This document shows positions 25,355 to 42,639 of a stretch of 64,000 nucleotides of DNA, in pieces. Position 1 is the first letter of the stretch. Every line of letters starts with the position of its first letter. The stretch is from Phorcus lineatus (taxonomy: Eukaryota > Mollusca > Gastropoda > Trochida > Trochidae). The DNA lies in NCBI GenBank assembly GCA_921293015.1, contig OV121088.1:17769645-17833644 (forward strand), given 5' to 3'. The notes beneath the pieces are model-generated. The model was not told where the DNA came from. It was given only the letters and a program-made list of their open reading frames with translations, and made no database searches. The translations under genes and the position numbers were made by a program.

Positions 25355-27229
25355 AATGTAATATTTTGGAACAAATCTCTAAAAGGTTCGTTATTATATT
25401 GTGAATGCAGTCATAAGAGATAGAAATATATCTTGATGGAACAACTGTGTCATTTAAGAAAGTAGGCAAAGAGGTCATTTAGTAATATAAATTTGCAATA
25501 GAATATTTATCAAACAAACGTTGAGGGTTGAGTTATTTAACTTGTCTTGTCTTGTTTTATATTATTGGGAAGTAAAAAAGATATTCTTAAAACCAAAAAA
25601 TCAATCTCTTTATTTTTGACAAGACTGTCACTAAGACTTCGACAAACAGTTAGACTCTGAAATAGAAACTTGACGATAAATCTAATATTTGAAAAAAATA
25701 TTAGATAAAATGTAAAGGAAACTGAGAGGTAGTTCTTTATTTTCAGAAATCTTAAGAAGCTTCTTATAGACTTGTTAATCTTGCTATCTTTTTCCAGCGT
25801 CTGACTAACAGACTATTACATTGTGTGAATGGAACTTGATTATATGTCTTCGTTCTATTGAAAATTTATTTGTAATACCGGAAAATTGCTGGACAAAATT
25901 CAGTCCAAGGTGATTGCCAGAAAGGGGCCACTTAGAAGGTGAGTGAAAGGCATATGTTTCGTCAAGAAAAACTCAAAATTTCATACATCAGATTATGTAT
26001 GATATATACTCATCTTGTTTTATCTGTTCAAATACACTGGGTGTCCTAAATTACCTTTTCAAATTAGGTTTTGGTCAGAATGTAGGAAACTTCTTAATAA
26101 ATTTTTTATTGACATATATAACCTTCTTGGGCATTAATTTGTTGACGCATCACTATCTCATCTAGTCGAGTAGCAAACTTTCACCTGTACGTCCCGGAAT
26201 CGATACATCTCAACTAAAGAAACGAAGCTTAAATGTGACATGCAGCTGTCCTTACAAATGCATTTTTGATTTAAGGGTATTTCGAGTAAGAAACAATATA
26301 TGAACAATTCATTTTTTATTTGCGGGGTTGGTACTATAGTGGTAACAGTTTACTCTGTATGAGTATGTAAGCAGTTTCACTGCATCAGCTGCTTTGACAG
26401 AAACCTATGAAAATTCAAAATTTTCACTCTGGCCTACAGGGTTCATTCTTACATGTTCTCGGGGCTAAAAGTTCAACGAAATGACTCATTCAATCAAGTA
26501 TTATGTAACGTGGTGTAATTTAACGCCATGATTACAACTTAATGATCCATCAACGAATTCGACGCTGAAACCCGTTGTGGGTCACGTATGTTAGTAGAAC
26601 GTGTTATAACATATAGTACTCTAGTACACGTTTCTTTGTAAAAAAAAACAAATATATACTCCTTGCCAAACGAAAATAAAAATAATAATTTTAATGTTTT
26701 AGACAGGAAGAGACAAACAGACAAACGTTTGGATTTTATAAAACTATTTTTTCGCGAAAGTCACATGAGAAACTTAATTTGTTGGCGTAGACATTGAAAC
26801 TCTACATCAAAACAAGAAACGACATTAAAACGAGACCAAAAAACTAAAACTACGAACTAAGCATCAACGTGTTGAGTGCTACCACCGAATTAAACACAAG
26901 TGTAAATAATAATTGGTTATCCATTAAACGAGACAAAAAAGATCGTTAGAATTTCGAGTTGTCGTTCAAAGGTGGAATCTTTCGAAGGGAAAATATCACA
27001 GTCATGCAATCCACATCATACATAAAAATTGTGTAAATGACGAATGATTAAACTAAAGAGAATAACAACTAAGGCTTATAATCAAAGCTATATTCTATTG
27101 ATGAAGGAGATCGAGAAGGTATGATTTTATGTATTGATTTAAAAAAATCCTATTGTTGATGATACCTTCTGATTAGTATACGTTTTAGTTTCATAATAGT
27201 TAATAATTCAAAGTTTGTTACTGATCTAA

Positions 27230-28200
27230 CGACATTCGGTCTGACGAAAATGACGTGAAAGGGATGGGTCGCTGAATTTTTGCACAAACGCTTCAAAAAT
27301 CGTCAGAATACATCAAAGCAATTGCGTTATTTTTGCGCAAATAGTTTGCTAATAAGTGGTTATCAGAAAGTATATAAATTCCGCATTTTCATTGGGGAAT
27401 CAGTTACACCTTTGCACGTGTAATGTATCTACCTAAACGATTAAATTTCTTGCCGTGGCAATTTAATGCCTGAGCCTAAACAATTAATCTTGTCCTCGCT
27501 TCCGACACACTGCCGCCGAGATGACACCCGTCTATCTACTGGCGCCTAACACGAGGCCTATAGATTTCTGGTGTCTTTCAAGAATGGAAGAGCAAGAAAG
27601 GCAACGATTCTGTAGTCAAACCGTGTACGTTTACCATGTCTGTGTAATTTCGGATTCTGCTCAAAAAACAAATGCTGCGTTCGAGCAGACGAATCCAAAG
27701 TTACGACGTTGTCCCGCTTTACGGCACATAACCATAAATTTCTTTATATGTCGTTAAATCGCCACTTGTTTCAAACATCGAAGATAAATGCTTGTTAAGC
27801 GATGTGATGGATCTCTATTTCAGTTTGACATGATTAAATCGCTATATACCGCTACGACGCGCAGTAACGGGGGACTAATTGTTTATACCAAAAGACGTCT
27901 GGGAAAAGATTTCAATGTTGGTGGCGGGAAATAAGATGCGGATGAAACTAGCAACCCCTGAGTGTTTTGTAAACAAGGCAATAGATGTGTTGAGAGATGG
28001 ACGTGGCCATTATTAACGATTTTCATACGAGATTGTGTGCTTTAAATTGCGGAATAATCGCCTGAGTGAACCATAAAGGAACTATTTTAGTTCGCGGAGT
28101 GTTACAAATGACGGCAGAAACAAGAGTTAATAACATTTTCACTCGCTCAAGACATGGTCTACATTCGCTTCTACTCATCTAAATGAGAGTTAAGCCAGAT
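27230..28200. promoter_or_regulatory. GC-richer island, candidate regulatory region
   Basis: About 900 bp of mixed composition in the middle of the NK4-NK3 spacer, with CpG-containing segments (27480-27730, 27840-28010) and several homeodomain cores (CAATTAATC, GATTAAAT, CAATTTAATG at 27438-27490). The 78-codon open frame at 27521-27757 has no recognisable domain. I classify it as a candidate conserved non-coding element. Confidence 0.3.
28105..28128. repeat. Direct repeat, copy 1 of 2
   Basis: CAAATGACGGCAGAAACAAG and the next four bases recur at 28537-28560 with one substitution (GACGACAG). The copies are 432 bp apart. See the matching entry. Confidence 0.6.
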
Positions 28201-28536
28201 TGCCATGTTTTATTTCAAATATACTTTTATTAGTGGAATGAACAAATTCACCCAGTTCCAAATGTCGTAACACGGCCATCAAACCGAAACAAATTGCCGA
28301 TTCTGCGCATGTTGATTGGTCGTTTTATTATTCAAGAAGAAGTATTCAAACTGCCAACTTAAGTAAATACCAATTAAAATTTTATAACGAAGACAGGGTT
28401 TTATGAACTTTTTAATTGAATTAAAGTAAAACTTTACCTTATTCAAACAAACTGTGTGACAGCAACAATATTTATAATGCTAGTTGTTTGAAACATATCC
28501 TAACAGGTTGTTGATCAATTTCATTTTTCATAATTT

Positions 28537-28560
28537 CAAATGACGACAGAAACAAGAGTT
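28537..28560. repeat. Direct repeat, copy 2 of 2
   Basis: A 24-bp sequence identical to 28105-28128 except one base. Flanking sequence is not obviously duplicated beyond a few bases, so this is a short direct repeat rather than a clear segmental duplication. Confidence 0.6.
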
Positions 28561-28983
28561 TATGATATTATGTATTATTTCTAAAATATAATTTCAACCT
28601 TCTTGATTTAAAACAAATGCATTTTAAAGTTGGAGAAATTGTTGTACATGTACATACATGCGTTTCTTACTAATGAAAACTTATTGTTATTATTCTTTAA
28701 AGTTCCCTACGATCTGATCATATAGATTCCACAAAACAATTGTCTGATTGTGATAATTTTTTTAGACTACTTATTCATCAAAACTTTTACAACGCCACGT
28801 GTAAAGTATTGTCATTACTGTACAATCGTACACAAAGCCAACTTGAGGATAAAGTCTGTCCATATGATGGTTGTGGTATTCAAACTTGTCAGACTTTGGC
28901 TTTTATGGGGCAGTAGAACGATATTTTAGATAGATAAAGTTTCCTTAAAAAATTTTCCAAATTGCAAGGCAACTTTTCAAACC

Positions 28984-29210
28984 CTAAAGAAGCAGTTTTA
29001 AAACGGATATACTCTGATTGGTTAATCTATGAGAATCTATTTTCCTACACAAAGTGGCTGTCAATGGTTTTGTTTGATACTTGTTTATTTCCTCTACGAC
29101 AACGGATTGTCAGGCTTAACAATGGGACATAACCCTCTGTGGACATTTGATATAAACTAATGTTTATTGAGCAGATAACATTTTCAAAAAACGTGCTTTT
29201 GCCTCTTTAA
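28984..29210. repeat. Dispersed repeat D, copy 2
   Basis: Second copy of the element at 25191-25354, with shared blocks from about 29046 and the same terminal pattern (TTTGCCTCTTTAA at the right end). A possible left end at 28984, CTAAAGAAGCA, matches 9 of 11 bases of the right end read in reverse (TTAAAGAGGCA), hinting at terminal inverted repeats. Confidence 0.45.
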
Positions 29211-29639
29211 AAATAGCTAGTTATGTATAGTTATCAAAGTATCCTAGATCCCTAAATCGATGGAGTTTTATTCACTTTTGATTTTTTCTTAAGTAGACTT
29301 TACTGAATTAGTTCGTGTTGGGTCTAATTTACATCAATAACAGATTGATACAGGAAAGTATATTTCAGTAAATATTATTTTCATATTTCAGATTGAATTG
29401 AACTAGAAGTGTAAAATAATGAAGCCATGTTTGTTTATGTTAAGAAACAGCTATTAACAGTTATTAGATTCATTTGTAAAATTTATCAAATGTACTTATC
29501 AACGAAGTTATTTAAAATGTTATTGTAAAGATCTAAAATTTCATTGGATGTTTAAATCAATGTAGGTACCCTTGTTATCAATATTATATAAGGCAAAGAC
29601 TATATTTACACAAAAGAGATATGATAACACATACGTGAT

Positions 29640-30130
29640 AACATAAAGATACCTTGGTACCTCGAGCGATTCTTGCAACGCTTTGGACTCGCGTCTGTTA
29701 TATGTCTTTTTCTGATAGAGAAGTCTTCAGAGATAAATAAGTATATCTTCTGTCGGATAAAATAAACATTGTTAATTCTTTGATAGTATAGAAGACGAAA
29801 AACGTGAACAAATTGTAGCTTCCCCGAATCAAGATCAAATTCTTAGAATCCCGTCTTTGAGATTACTCGCCGTGTCAGTCAACAAACGAGTGAGGATTCT
29901 TTGAACAAAACAGCGACTTTCCCCTCTATCGTTTGTTATCTACTTCGCTTAATAGCTCCGCGGATAGAATTAATAGAATTTGGGAGTTCTCTTCTCCTTG
30001 ACATTCCCAACCGGTGCTGTGTAGATTTTGACTCCCCAGGTCAAAAGATCCGTGTACGACTTTGCAAGAAGGACCAAACTAACATGCCCTCAATTACAAC
30101 TTTAATTGTGAGGCGTCGCTAGCGTAAACA
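29640..30130. other. Mixed-composition stretch, no gene recognised
   Basis: Somewhat GC-richer than its flanks at 29820-30130, with a 73-codon + strand open frame (29901-30122) that shows no domain I recognise. It could be a regulatory element. Confidence 0.25.
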
Positions 30131-30299
30131 AACCGCCGACGGAAGTAGGAAAGGGGGGTAACTCCCTCTTCAAAGCTAACGGCTTGTCACTGATAAAAGA
30201 TTATTTAAACCTGAATTTAGAATTATTAGAAGTCTGTTATAAGGTCGCCAGACACACATAACTTAAATGGAGTTGATTTCATGAAACATGAAACAAACT

Positions 30300-30800
30300 G
30301 GAAAATATACGAGGTGTCCAAAAGAATCACACAGAAAACTCCGTCAACTTAGATACACATGGAATTGGTGCACCCGCTTGAATAAATATATCGACTTCCC
30401 ATGAAGAGCTGTATGCACGGATATGAAGTGCGCCTTGTAGCAGAATCAGTATCGAGGGCAAACACAGTGCCAATCAGCAACTACAAAGGGTATTGCCATT
30501 GTTACTGTTGAAGGAAGAAATTCGGACGATGATGAACTCCTATAACAAATAAAATACAAATGAGGTCTTCTTTCGAAAAATCACACAGAAAGAATCTGAT
30601 GAGTTTGTTTTTGGGCATGCGCCTCCAACAACCAGCGAAGGCGTCACTGGTTCAGTCCCGGGATAGATCGGTATCGACGTATCCTATCTATCTTATGGTC
30701 GTACCTGGCGATTCCTGTTCTACAACTTACGGCTCTTTCCGAAGATCGTCTGTCGAGAGTAGCGAGATATGGATGGTTGTTGTGGATTGTTAAGATTCGG
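30300..30800. other. GC-richer stretch of unknown nature
   Basis: Balanced composition with a 77-codon + strand open frame (30560-30793) and alternative open frames. A phrase around ATCACACAGAAA occurs twice (30327-30338 and 30580-30591). No domain, splice pattern or RNA fold is convincing. It could be a regulatory island or an old repeat. Confidence 0.25.
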
Positions 30801-31159
30801 TCTAAAGATAAACGTATACTATCTCATGGTAAGATTTATATATTTTTAGAACTAAATTTCAATCAAATTAATTACAAATATCTAAAGTAAAAAAGCACAC
30901 ATCGTAAGACTGCTGTCTGCATGTCTAGGCGATATAAATTGTTCGTGAAAGCTAAAGCCACATAAGTAGGTCCATTGACACAGTTACATAGGATATATGC
31001 ACGTGTTAAGTGTCTCTTGTAGGAGCCAAGTATTAACTCCGGTACTTATTAACATGGAAACTAACAATGCTTACACTTTATGGTGGAATCACGTGTCTGT
31101 TTACACTGACAGTAATGTTTTGAACTATTAATGTGACATTGTAATATAAGTTGGTTCTT

Positions 31160-31590
31160 CTGCGTTGATTATAATGAAACCGGAACGACGACGGTGATAC
31201 CGATATTGTTAAAATAAGATGAAATTACGACTTAACGGCAACGACAATAACGATGAAAGTGACGATGAAATTGTTGACAAAGACGAAACATGCTATCACA
31301 ATAATGAAAATGCTGATGGTGACAACAGTATTGATGAGTGGTGATGATGGCGGCGATAAATCACAATGACGCCGATTATGAGGCTAATGACAATAACGAT
31401 GTTGACGTTCATCCTGATGAAGATGGTAATGGTGATGACAAAGATTGTATGGATGATGTTGATGACGGTGAGGGTCACAGCGACGACCACAACCATTATA
31501 TCGATGATACCGTCAATGTTGAGGTTAATCACGATGAAGATAATAGTAATGATGACATCGATTGTAAGGGTCGAAGTGAAGATTGACGAT
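31160..31590. repeat. Degenerate (GAY)n trinucleotide tract
   Basis: A long run of GAT/GAC/AAT-type triplets with irregular spacing. Because of the triplet bias, three frames stay open at once (31338-31586, 31366-31608 and, on the minus strand, 31296-31532), giving Asp-, Met/Thr- and Ile/Val-rich translations. This is low-complexity DNA, not a gene. Confidence 0.75.
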
Positions 31591-31609
31591 GACGATTTAA
31601 ATGCTTAGT

Positions 31610-35570
<3,961 letters not shown>

Positions 35571-35588
35571 GGAAAGATAAAAAAAGAT

Positions 35589-35633
35589 AAAAAAAGTGGG
35601 GGGCTTGGGGGGGCTTAGCCCCCCACTTTTTTT
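35589..35633. repeat. Perfect 17-bp inverted repeat with G-rich loop
   Basis: Arms 35589-35605 (A7 then GTGGGGGGCT) and 35617-35633 (AGCCCCCCAC then T7) are exact reverse complements around an 11-nt G-rich loop. It lies 20 bp after the (GA)n run. It would extrude as a strong hairpin and contains G-runs of 6-7. Confidence 0.9.
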
Positions 35634-35868
35634 CGAAATGTTTTTTTTTTCAAATTGACTATTTTCCCCTTTCTACTACATATTTCCCAATAACTGGTCT
35701 AGTATTGTTACAAAACAGTTACTATGCACTACTTTGAGGGAAGGAATTTAACTGACTTCAGTATTATGTCCTAATTGATGATAAGATGGGATAAGCAGCC
35801 AGCAAGTTTCCTTTTTTTTTTTTTTTGGTTACAAAATTTCAATTCAAGATCCCCCCCGCACCCCCGCA

Positions 35869-35894
35869 CCCCCCCCCCCCCCCCCCCCCCCCCC
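35869..35894. repeat. Poly-C tract
   Basis: A run of 26 C, preceded by CCCCCCCGCA-type units from 35851. The proline-rich open frame across it is an artefact. Confidence 0.9.
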
Positions 35895-35899
35895 TCCAA

Positions 35900-38890
35900 C
35901 ATGAGCCAACAGAATTAAAAAATCAAACGTACCGGTTCGCTTTGAAGAGTGGACTTTGTAATCTTTGCCCTAGACGAGTTATTTCCCTGGTTCTACTACA
36001 TATTTTACGGCAGCTTCTTCTGATTATCGTTTCAGAACTTGTTGAAAGGAAAAAAGGAAACAAAGTATTATATAGTAGAAATGAGTATAGTAGAACATGT
36101 CTATTAAAATAAATGGCGAGATAGAAGCATCTACAAAGAAATATTTCATACAATTAATGAATTCATTAAATCAAGCAATTATAGCACTTAGATTTTTTTG
36201 TACAAGCTGAAGGAATGGATTTGAAAAGAACGTTGATGACATTAACGTATTTATGGCTTTGCACCTCCGTTATACTTTAATATGATAATCATAAACATTC
36301 AAAAGAAACGATACAAACAAAATCGCAAAATAGTTTAATCCACGGGTGATTAATACGATTGAGACACTAGCACACAATTTCTCAGACTCAATTTGAAACA
36401 TCATCTTTTCATATTTACGAAAAACATGCATTTTAAAAGAAAGTATCATTTTTTTGTTATCAGCTAGGCGAGATGGCAGAGTCTAACTGAAAACGTTTGC
36501 TTGTTTGATAACGTACTACAACCAAATAATTTCCAACAAGGTGCATTATATCGACAACTTATCGCCCTTACTTTATCAGTTTAAAACTTAAATGGCAAAC
36601 ATTCCGTCAAAAAAATATTAAATTGAGTTTAAATCACCCCATGTTGGTATAAAAATACATAAAATAAAAAGTATCTTTTCTGTGGATAGATCTTCACAAG
36701 ACATACATGTATGCTTATCAAATGCATTCAAAATCGACTGTATCCGAATAATCTTGATTTTGACGATTTAATAAAACTTGCGTTTCTTTTGACTCTAGTT
36801 TATTTTGAAACAAAACTTAATTAATAAAATATACAATTACAAATAAATGCAGTTTGAGAGTGTTTAGGAATTCAAACCATGTTTTTCAATAGTCATATCA
36901 ATTCTTTCAGCCATTAACAATAACTTATTTTTTCGATCCATATTGTCTCAGAAGTGTCTTATATACAAGAGAAACTGACAGAATGATAAATGATTAGTTC
37001 GTATTACATGAGTTTAAAAGTTTCTTTCCATCCAACTTATTGAATAAAATACGTTAACAAAGTAAGTGCGAGATATCCGTGCTGCACGTGCAGTGGTCAA
37101 AGGGAAGTAACTCGTAAAGTGTTATCGGTAGGAAAACAGTCAACAGAATTCAAGTATCCAAATGGAGTAATGTATATACATGTATATTAATGCCTGTTTG
37201 TATTCATTTATACTGAAGAGGGCACTGTCCTATAATCGAAGTCTAGTGCGACATCAATTTAAGCTGAGACAAGAGATATGTCACACAGTATAAGAATTTT
37301 CGCTGAATTTGATGTTTCAAGCGCAAATAATTCACGGTAATTCTTGTTTAAGAATGGATTTCACAATACCATGAATAATGATAATGTAAGTGAACGAATC
37401 GTTTGATAATAAAAACAACAAAATAAACAAAGGGTGTGATGCAATTCTTATCACACAGCATTAACACTTCGTCACTTTAAAAAATATTATTATGATATAT
37501 ATAAACACATATATATGATCATTACAAATATGATCAGCAAACATTTGAAACACTTGGAGGTATTTCACATTTCTTAATTTCATTTTTATTTAGTTTGTTT
37601 TAACTTTTTGATTTTTTAAGTCGTTTACCACGGACAATGCATTTAAATAACGCTTGCTTCACCACCAACACACATGATTATATGCTACACAATGAATGGT
37701 AGTTGGAGACGTGATTATTAGTTCTAAAAATATTATATACATGTATGACAGGCAAAAAATATAACCTATTGAAATATATGGATTAAATAAGATTTTAAAT
37801 TGTAACAATGATATATTGTTGTATTTCAAGAAAGAGTAATTGCATTCATATAACATTTTTTTCAATTCATTAATTATTGTTATTTATTTATTATTATCAT
37901 GAGTGTTGCTGGTTGTCTTGAGATTAAGGTTTCTAAAAATGTGAAATCAAATTCAACAGAGAAATATTTAACAACTCTAAATGTTTTCTTATCGGACAGA
38001 AACATCTATTGTATGATGATATATAAACATCATCTATCAGTTCGAGGTATGTTAGTATCCAAGATTAAGTTATGTTGAGAAAAAAATGCTATTTTTAGAC
38101 AAGTGAATAGATAACTCTCCATTTTTCTGTGATAAAAATTACTTGTTACATGTATAAAAGTATTGGAACTTACAAAATCCTAAACCTTAAAGGAGAAATG
38201 CAATAAAACCCTGTCAGTATAAACTGTAATCACAACTGTAAACTGTAATGCGAAAAGGCGTTTAAAGAAGAGTTTGATTAGCGGTTTAAACTATACACCT
38301 GGAAAAAGTTTTACATTAATGATATTCGATTGATAAGGATTCAGTTCATATAAGAGTGTTTGTCTAAGATTAAAATCTAAAAAAATATGCAGAAATTGCC
38401 ACGTTTCTCATCTCAAATCAGTCCTCGAATTAATCCTAATATTATAGTACATCAACAATATTTGGTTTTAAGAGGTTGATGACGTTAGTTACCCACGTAA
38501 GCCAATTACTGGAGACATAAGACAAGAAAGAAGTTGTAACGTCGTAGACACAATTGACTGCCCCACAGGGTCTTCTAATTGACTAAACCAGACGCCAAAC
38601 CTGTATGCGAGGCCCTCAGTTCAATCCGTTTTGGTAAAAGGAACTATAAACATATCTAGAAGTCGTACATGTATGTGTCTTGTTATAGGTTGCTGAACAT
38701 GGTTACGCATTAAGGGGAAGTTTGCTGGTGCAATATTTTTTCCAGGTATATGAAACAATCCTGGGCTTTTAAGGCAATTAGAATGTGTATGATCGAAACC
38801 TTTCGAAACATGATTACTTTTTACCAAAAAAAAAAAATTTCTTATCTATTTATATAAATGATATATATGATGTTTGATGTGTGAAGGATA
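35900..38890. other. Intergenic, little recognised
   Basis: AT-rich spacer. The only motif I note is a perfect 12-bp palindrome CTGCACGTGCAG (37082-37093) containing a CACGTG E-box, followed by GGTCAAAGG (37096-37104), a nuclear-receptor-like half site. No gene supported. Confidence 0.35.
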
Positions 38891-38894
38891 AGCT

Positions 38895-38970
38895 GAAACA
38901 CAACAGTCGTATTTGACATCTGAAACTTACGTTTAACACAACAGTTGTATTTGACACAGGAAACTTAACG
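38895..38970. repeat. Two-copy tandem repeat, ~40 bp unit
   Basis: ACACAACAGTCGTATTTGAC and the following GAAACTTA recur immediately as ACACAACAGTTGTATTTGAC with GAAACTTAA. The two copies differ by a few bases. Confidence 0.7.
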
Positions 38971-39295
38971 GTTATCACAAAGTGTACGCACAAGAACGAT
39001 GGTTATTGTTATGAATATTCAGTACAATCCTAATGTAATTACAATTTCTTAGAATACCAAGCTTGAATAATAATACTTCTAACTAATCTTACGATAAAAA
39101 TTGGTCACAAAAATTATATTTTCAAGAAGCATGTAATTAATTCGGTCACTATCCGTACATTACCACAGTATCACATTTGAGTTTTAATGATTTGCGGTTT
39201 TTTAACCTTTTTAATGTATGTTTATTTCATGCATACCAAAATTCAAACTATTGAAGGCTTTTTTCTTTGGTTCTTTTTTCTATTGACGACTTACA

Positions 39296-39359
39296 AATTT
39301 GTAAGTTAATGAATTTGCAAGTTAAAGAATTTGTAAGTTAATGAATGTGTAAGTTAATG
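39296..39359. repeat. 16-bp tandem repeat, 4 copies
   Basis: The unit AATTTGTAAGTTAATG is repeated four times; copies 1 and 3 are identical, copy 2 has two changes and copy 4 one. Just before the array, ACTTACAAATTTGTAAGT forms an 18-bp palindrome (39290-39307) spanning its start. Confidence 0.9.
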
Positions 39360-39639
39360 TCTATTTCTTGTTTTAATGCCATCTGTTTATAACTTGCAGC
39401 ACTAAATCCAATATTTGAAGTGCTTTGACCAAACCGACTGATCGCTGAAATACACTTATTCAGGTGTCTGCGCTTAAAACATACTAGTTAAAACCATTTG
39501 TTATTTCAAGTTATAATTCATTTATAACAAATATATACACTCTAACATTTATTTCCAATGATTACAGATAAGTTGCTGTAAATTTTTAAGTTAATATCTG
39601 TCAATAATAAACTTCAAAATGTAGAAGAAAAGATTATGT

Positions 39640-39905
39640 TACTGGCAGCTTGACGCGCATCATTAGCTTACGGGAGCACGTGCACTTAAAGCAACTCGTG
39701 GCTACAATGTTTGTGGTTTGGAGCATGTTTTCAATATCGTCTGTCTAAACAGGAAACGCTTACTCCCGTCCGGAGCAGATCGCCGGTGCATGTGCCCAGT
39801 GGTCAGTTGCGTGTTTATTTGACCAGTGGTGAGACCACGCTGTCTCCTGGCCGTGGAGTTTACACTACAGCCTGTCTGCCATCTAACCATTAGCGGTGCA
39901 GAAAC
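39640..39905. promoter_or_regulatory. GC-richer island, candidate regulatory element
   Basis: Balanced composition with AGCACGTGCACTTAA (39675-39689), which joins a CACGTG E-box to CACTTAA, the reverse of the NK2-class motif TTAAGTG. Overlapping 60- and 72-codon frames on opposite strands have no domain. Regulatory role inferred. Confidence 0.3.
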
Positions 39906-40977
39906 ACACAAATAAACCAACTGTAATATTTAATGCATTTCGCTTACTATCCAATTTTCGTAAATACCACAAGCGCTTGATCAAGTCATCCGTAAAATTG
40001 AAAATTGTTTCAAACTGACTTTCATTTAAAATGGACTATGCAGATACTTTATCAAAACAGATGGGTTTTATTTATATATTTAAGCATCTTGATACTGATA
40101 ATGTATTTCTCACAATTTTATTTGAACTGATACTTTCAGTTTTATCTCAGTTCAATGGTTATCAGGTATTTTTCGAAAATTATTTTCTTATTAATACATT
40201 AAACGACGCAACTCTTGAAAAAAAGCAAATTAAAAGAATCATTATTCAGTCATGTAGGGATAAAGAGATAAGTGTAACTTTAGATTCTATGTGTAAATAC
40301 TATTATACATACCCTTTAATTTTCTTCACAAATATTCGAGTTACTTAAAACGGTATTTTACTCTAGAATGTATTACAAAACAAGATCTCCCCAAGAAAAT
40401 TCCCTTTGAACAAATCCATGCACAAGGCTTCGTCAACGTCTCAAGAATAGATCAACTGACTGGTGAATTACATTCAGTTATATCGTCTAGAATTCATGGA
40501 TAAGTAAACTCATTTAAATGCTATATAATCCTTATTTTAGTGCATTCATTTGGCTAGATTTATTTCAAAGAAACACCTCAATGTATCATCTTTTTAGATT
40601 CTCAAAATCTGTTATTATCTATAATCTGATAGTTGGAATTGTTTTCTTATAAAATGAGAATGCCGTTACTTCAATTAAATATTTCCTTAATGTGATACTC
40701 TGTGGTTTCCAGTCTTTCATCCATTATTAAGGCATTGTAAAAGGAATGCATTTCAAAATCATCCAACCGTTAGTACAAATCATATGTAGCTATGAAAATA
40801 CACATGGGTGACATATATAATTTCACAATATTGAATATTCTTTGATATCCTAATAAGAGATGAGAATAAAAATTCTTCTATAATTTAAAGTTACTGTTGG
40901 TCTAAATCGTATCAGACAAAATTATATGCTCATCAAACAGGACACAATTAAATAACGATCATGATTCGAACACCAAC

Positions 40978-41345
40978 ATGATCAAACAACGATTATTTCA
41001 ATCTCCCAGTGAGGTCAAAACAAATTTAGCTACATCTGTCAAGGAACCAAACACCATGGCTTTGAATTTACGACCAAACAACATTATAAAGCAGTCGACA
41101 CAGCATGGGGAGACGTTTACATGTTTTCCAAACAGTTTGAGCTTTAACAACGTGCGATCTATCCAACTAAAGTTTGATCAACGCGTTGGGTCATGCTGGG
41201 CCTATTTTTATTTAGTTTTACGGTACCGGCAATTTACAGGAAAAGCTGGCGGGGTGTCCAAGTTTGATCTTCAGGATATGCTCGCAAGAGTCTTGCAAAG
41301 AATAGACGGCTCGGGGATGGCGAGATTCCGCGAGGATTAAGTGAC
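40978..41345. promoter_or_regulatory. Island with a 120-codon open frame; candidate conserved non-coding element
   Basis: The + strand is open for 120 codons (40978-41340, ATG to TAA), the longest unassigned ATG-initiated frame in the spacer, but its translation shows no domain I recognise. The DNA contains CTATTTTTATTTAG (41200-41213), close to a MEF2 site, and two AAGTTTGATC blocks (41169-41178 and 41259-41268). I favour a regulatory island over a gene; a small exon cannot be excluded. Confidence 0.3.
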
Positions 41346-42639
41346 CTGCTACCCTCAACTTTGGGCTCATCGAAATCGAAAACCGATATTGTAAGCTTCA
41401 ATGGCACATGTCAAAACAATCATTTAATTGTATGAGCCATCATTAGTTCCGTTTTATGAACAGTATTGTTAGTATTTTAATAATTTCAGAGGTTCAGATT
41501 GCAGTACCGACAGGTTGATAAAAAGGGCTACCATTTAAACCATTGTACAGAATGCTTTCTTAGATTTGTTTAATATCTAAATGAATGTCGCTGAAGTCAT
41601 AAGAAATGTATATGAATTTAATTATGCATTTTTTATCACATTTGTCTAATGGTTTAAATATATGAATTTTAAAATTCTATTTCTACTATAGTTGGACAAA
41701 ACTTTTTTTTAAATCGTACACATCATTATCGTTAAATATGTACAGTTTTTAGTAATTTATAAAACATTTGTAAACCAATAATACACCGAAAAACTCTGAA
41801 GACGATAACACTTTATCAGATATGAAATCAAAGATAAACTGAATAGATTCGTTAGATATAAATAGCCATAAAATGTATCTTTGCAGCATATATTCAAAAA
41901 ACTAGTTGTTATACTCCAAGATTGATACCTATAAACGAGGCCAATCCCAATGCATAGCAGAGCCAAACTTGTTTCATCGCCACATGCAGGGTTTTGTGTG
42001 TACCTTATCAGTTCGGGAGGAGGAGGGCATTATGATATGACAGCATAATTCAGTTTGCTCAGCTGAGTAGGCACACGGGGCATTAAAACTTAAATTGAAA
42101 AGATAATCGCACACATTGTGGAGGATTTCTGTCTTATATGAGTCACTTGATTGTCATAGTTATTTCTTGTTATCAACCACTGACACAAGCGTATTACGGC
42201 TTAGTCTCGCTAATTTATCTGCAAGGACGCAAATACTTTAATACCCTTTGCAAGTGAACTAACTCCTGTCTTTGTAATCATGATTTACTTAAACAGTTTA
42301 TAAACTTCTTTAGTTATCTAAGGCTTACTCGTGTAGCATATTATTGTACTTTGTGTGTGTAATAAGGTTGAATCAATCAGCGTTTATTTGTCTATAAGGA
42401 CAACAGACAAACCGGTATTAAGCAGACCATGCTTTATTGTTTTCACTGCAAGTCTCTCTTTACATAAATTATCTTTATTGACAAAGAATTGGTGGTTTTA
42501 CTAATTAAGGCCAGTTCTTGGCAAACATAAGAAGATAATTTTTTGTGCGTCAACCATTGAAACTAACACGTTATACCTTATCATAACAGATATGCACGAT
42601 CCACGACTATACCACATCAATGTATTTAAATGTCTAATA
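41346..42639. other. Intergenic, nothing recognised
   Basis: AT-rich spacer with no supported feature. Confidence 0.35.

Noticed and set aside
31296-31608. Three overlapping open frames with Asp-rich or Thr/Met-rich products
   Set aside because: They arise from a degenerate GAT/GAC triplet tract that keeps several frames open; no start context or domain supports a gene.
35825-36112. Proline-rich open frame
   Set aside because: It is translated poly-C sequence from a non-ATG start, followed by unremarkable sequence.
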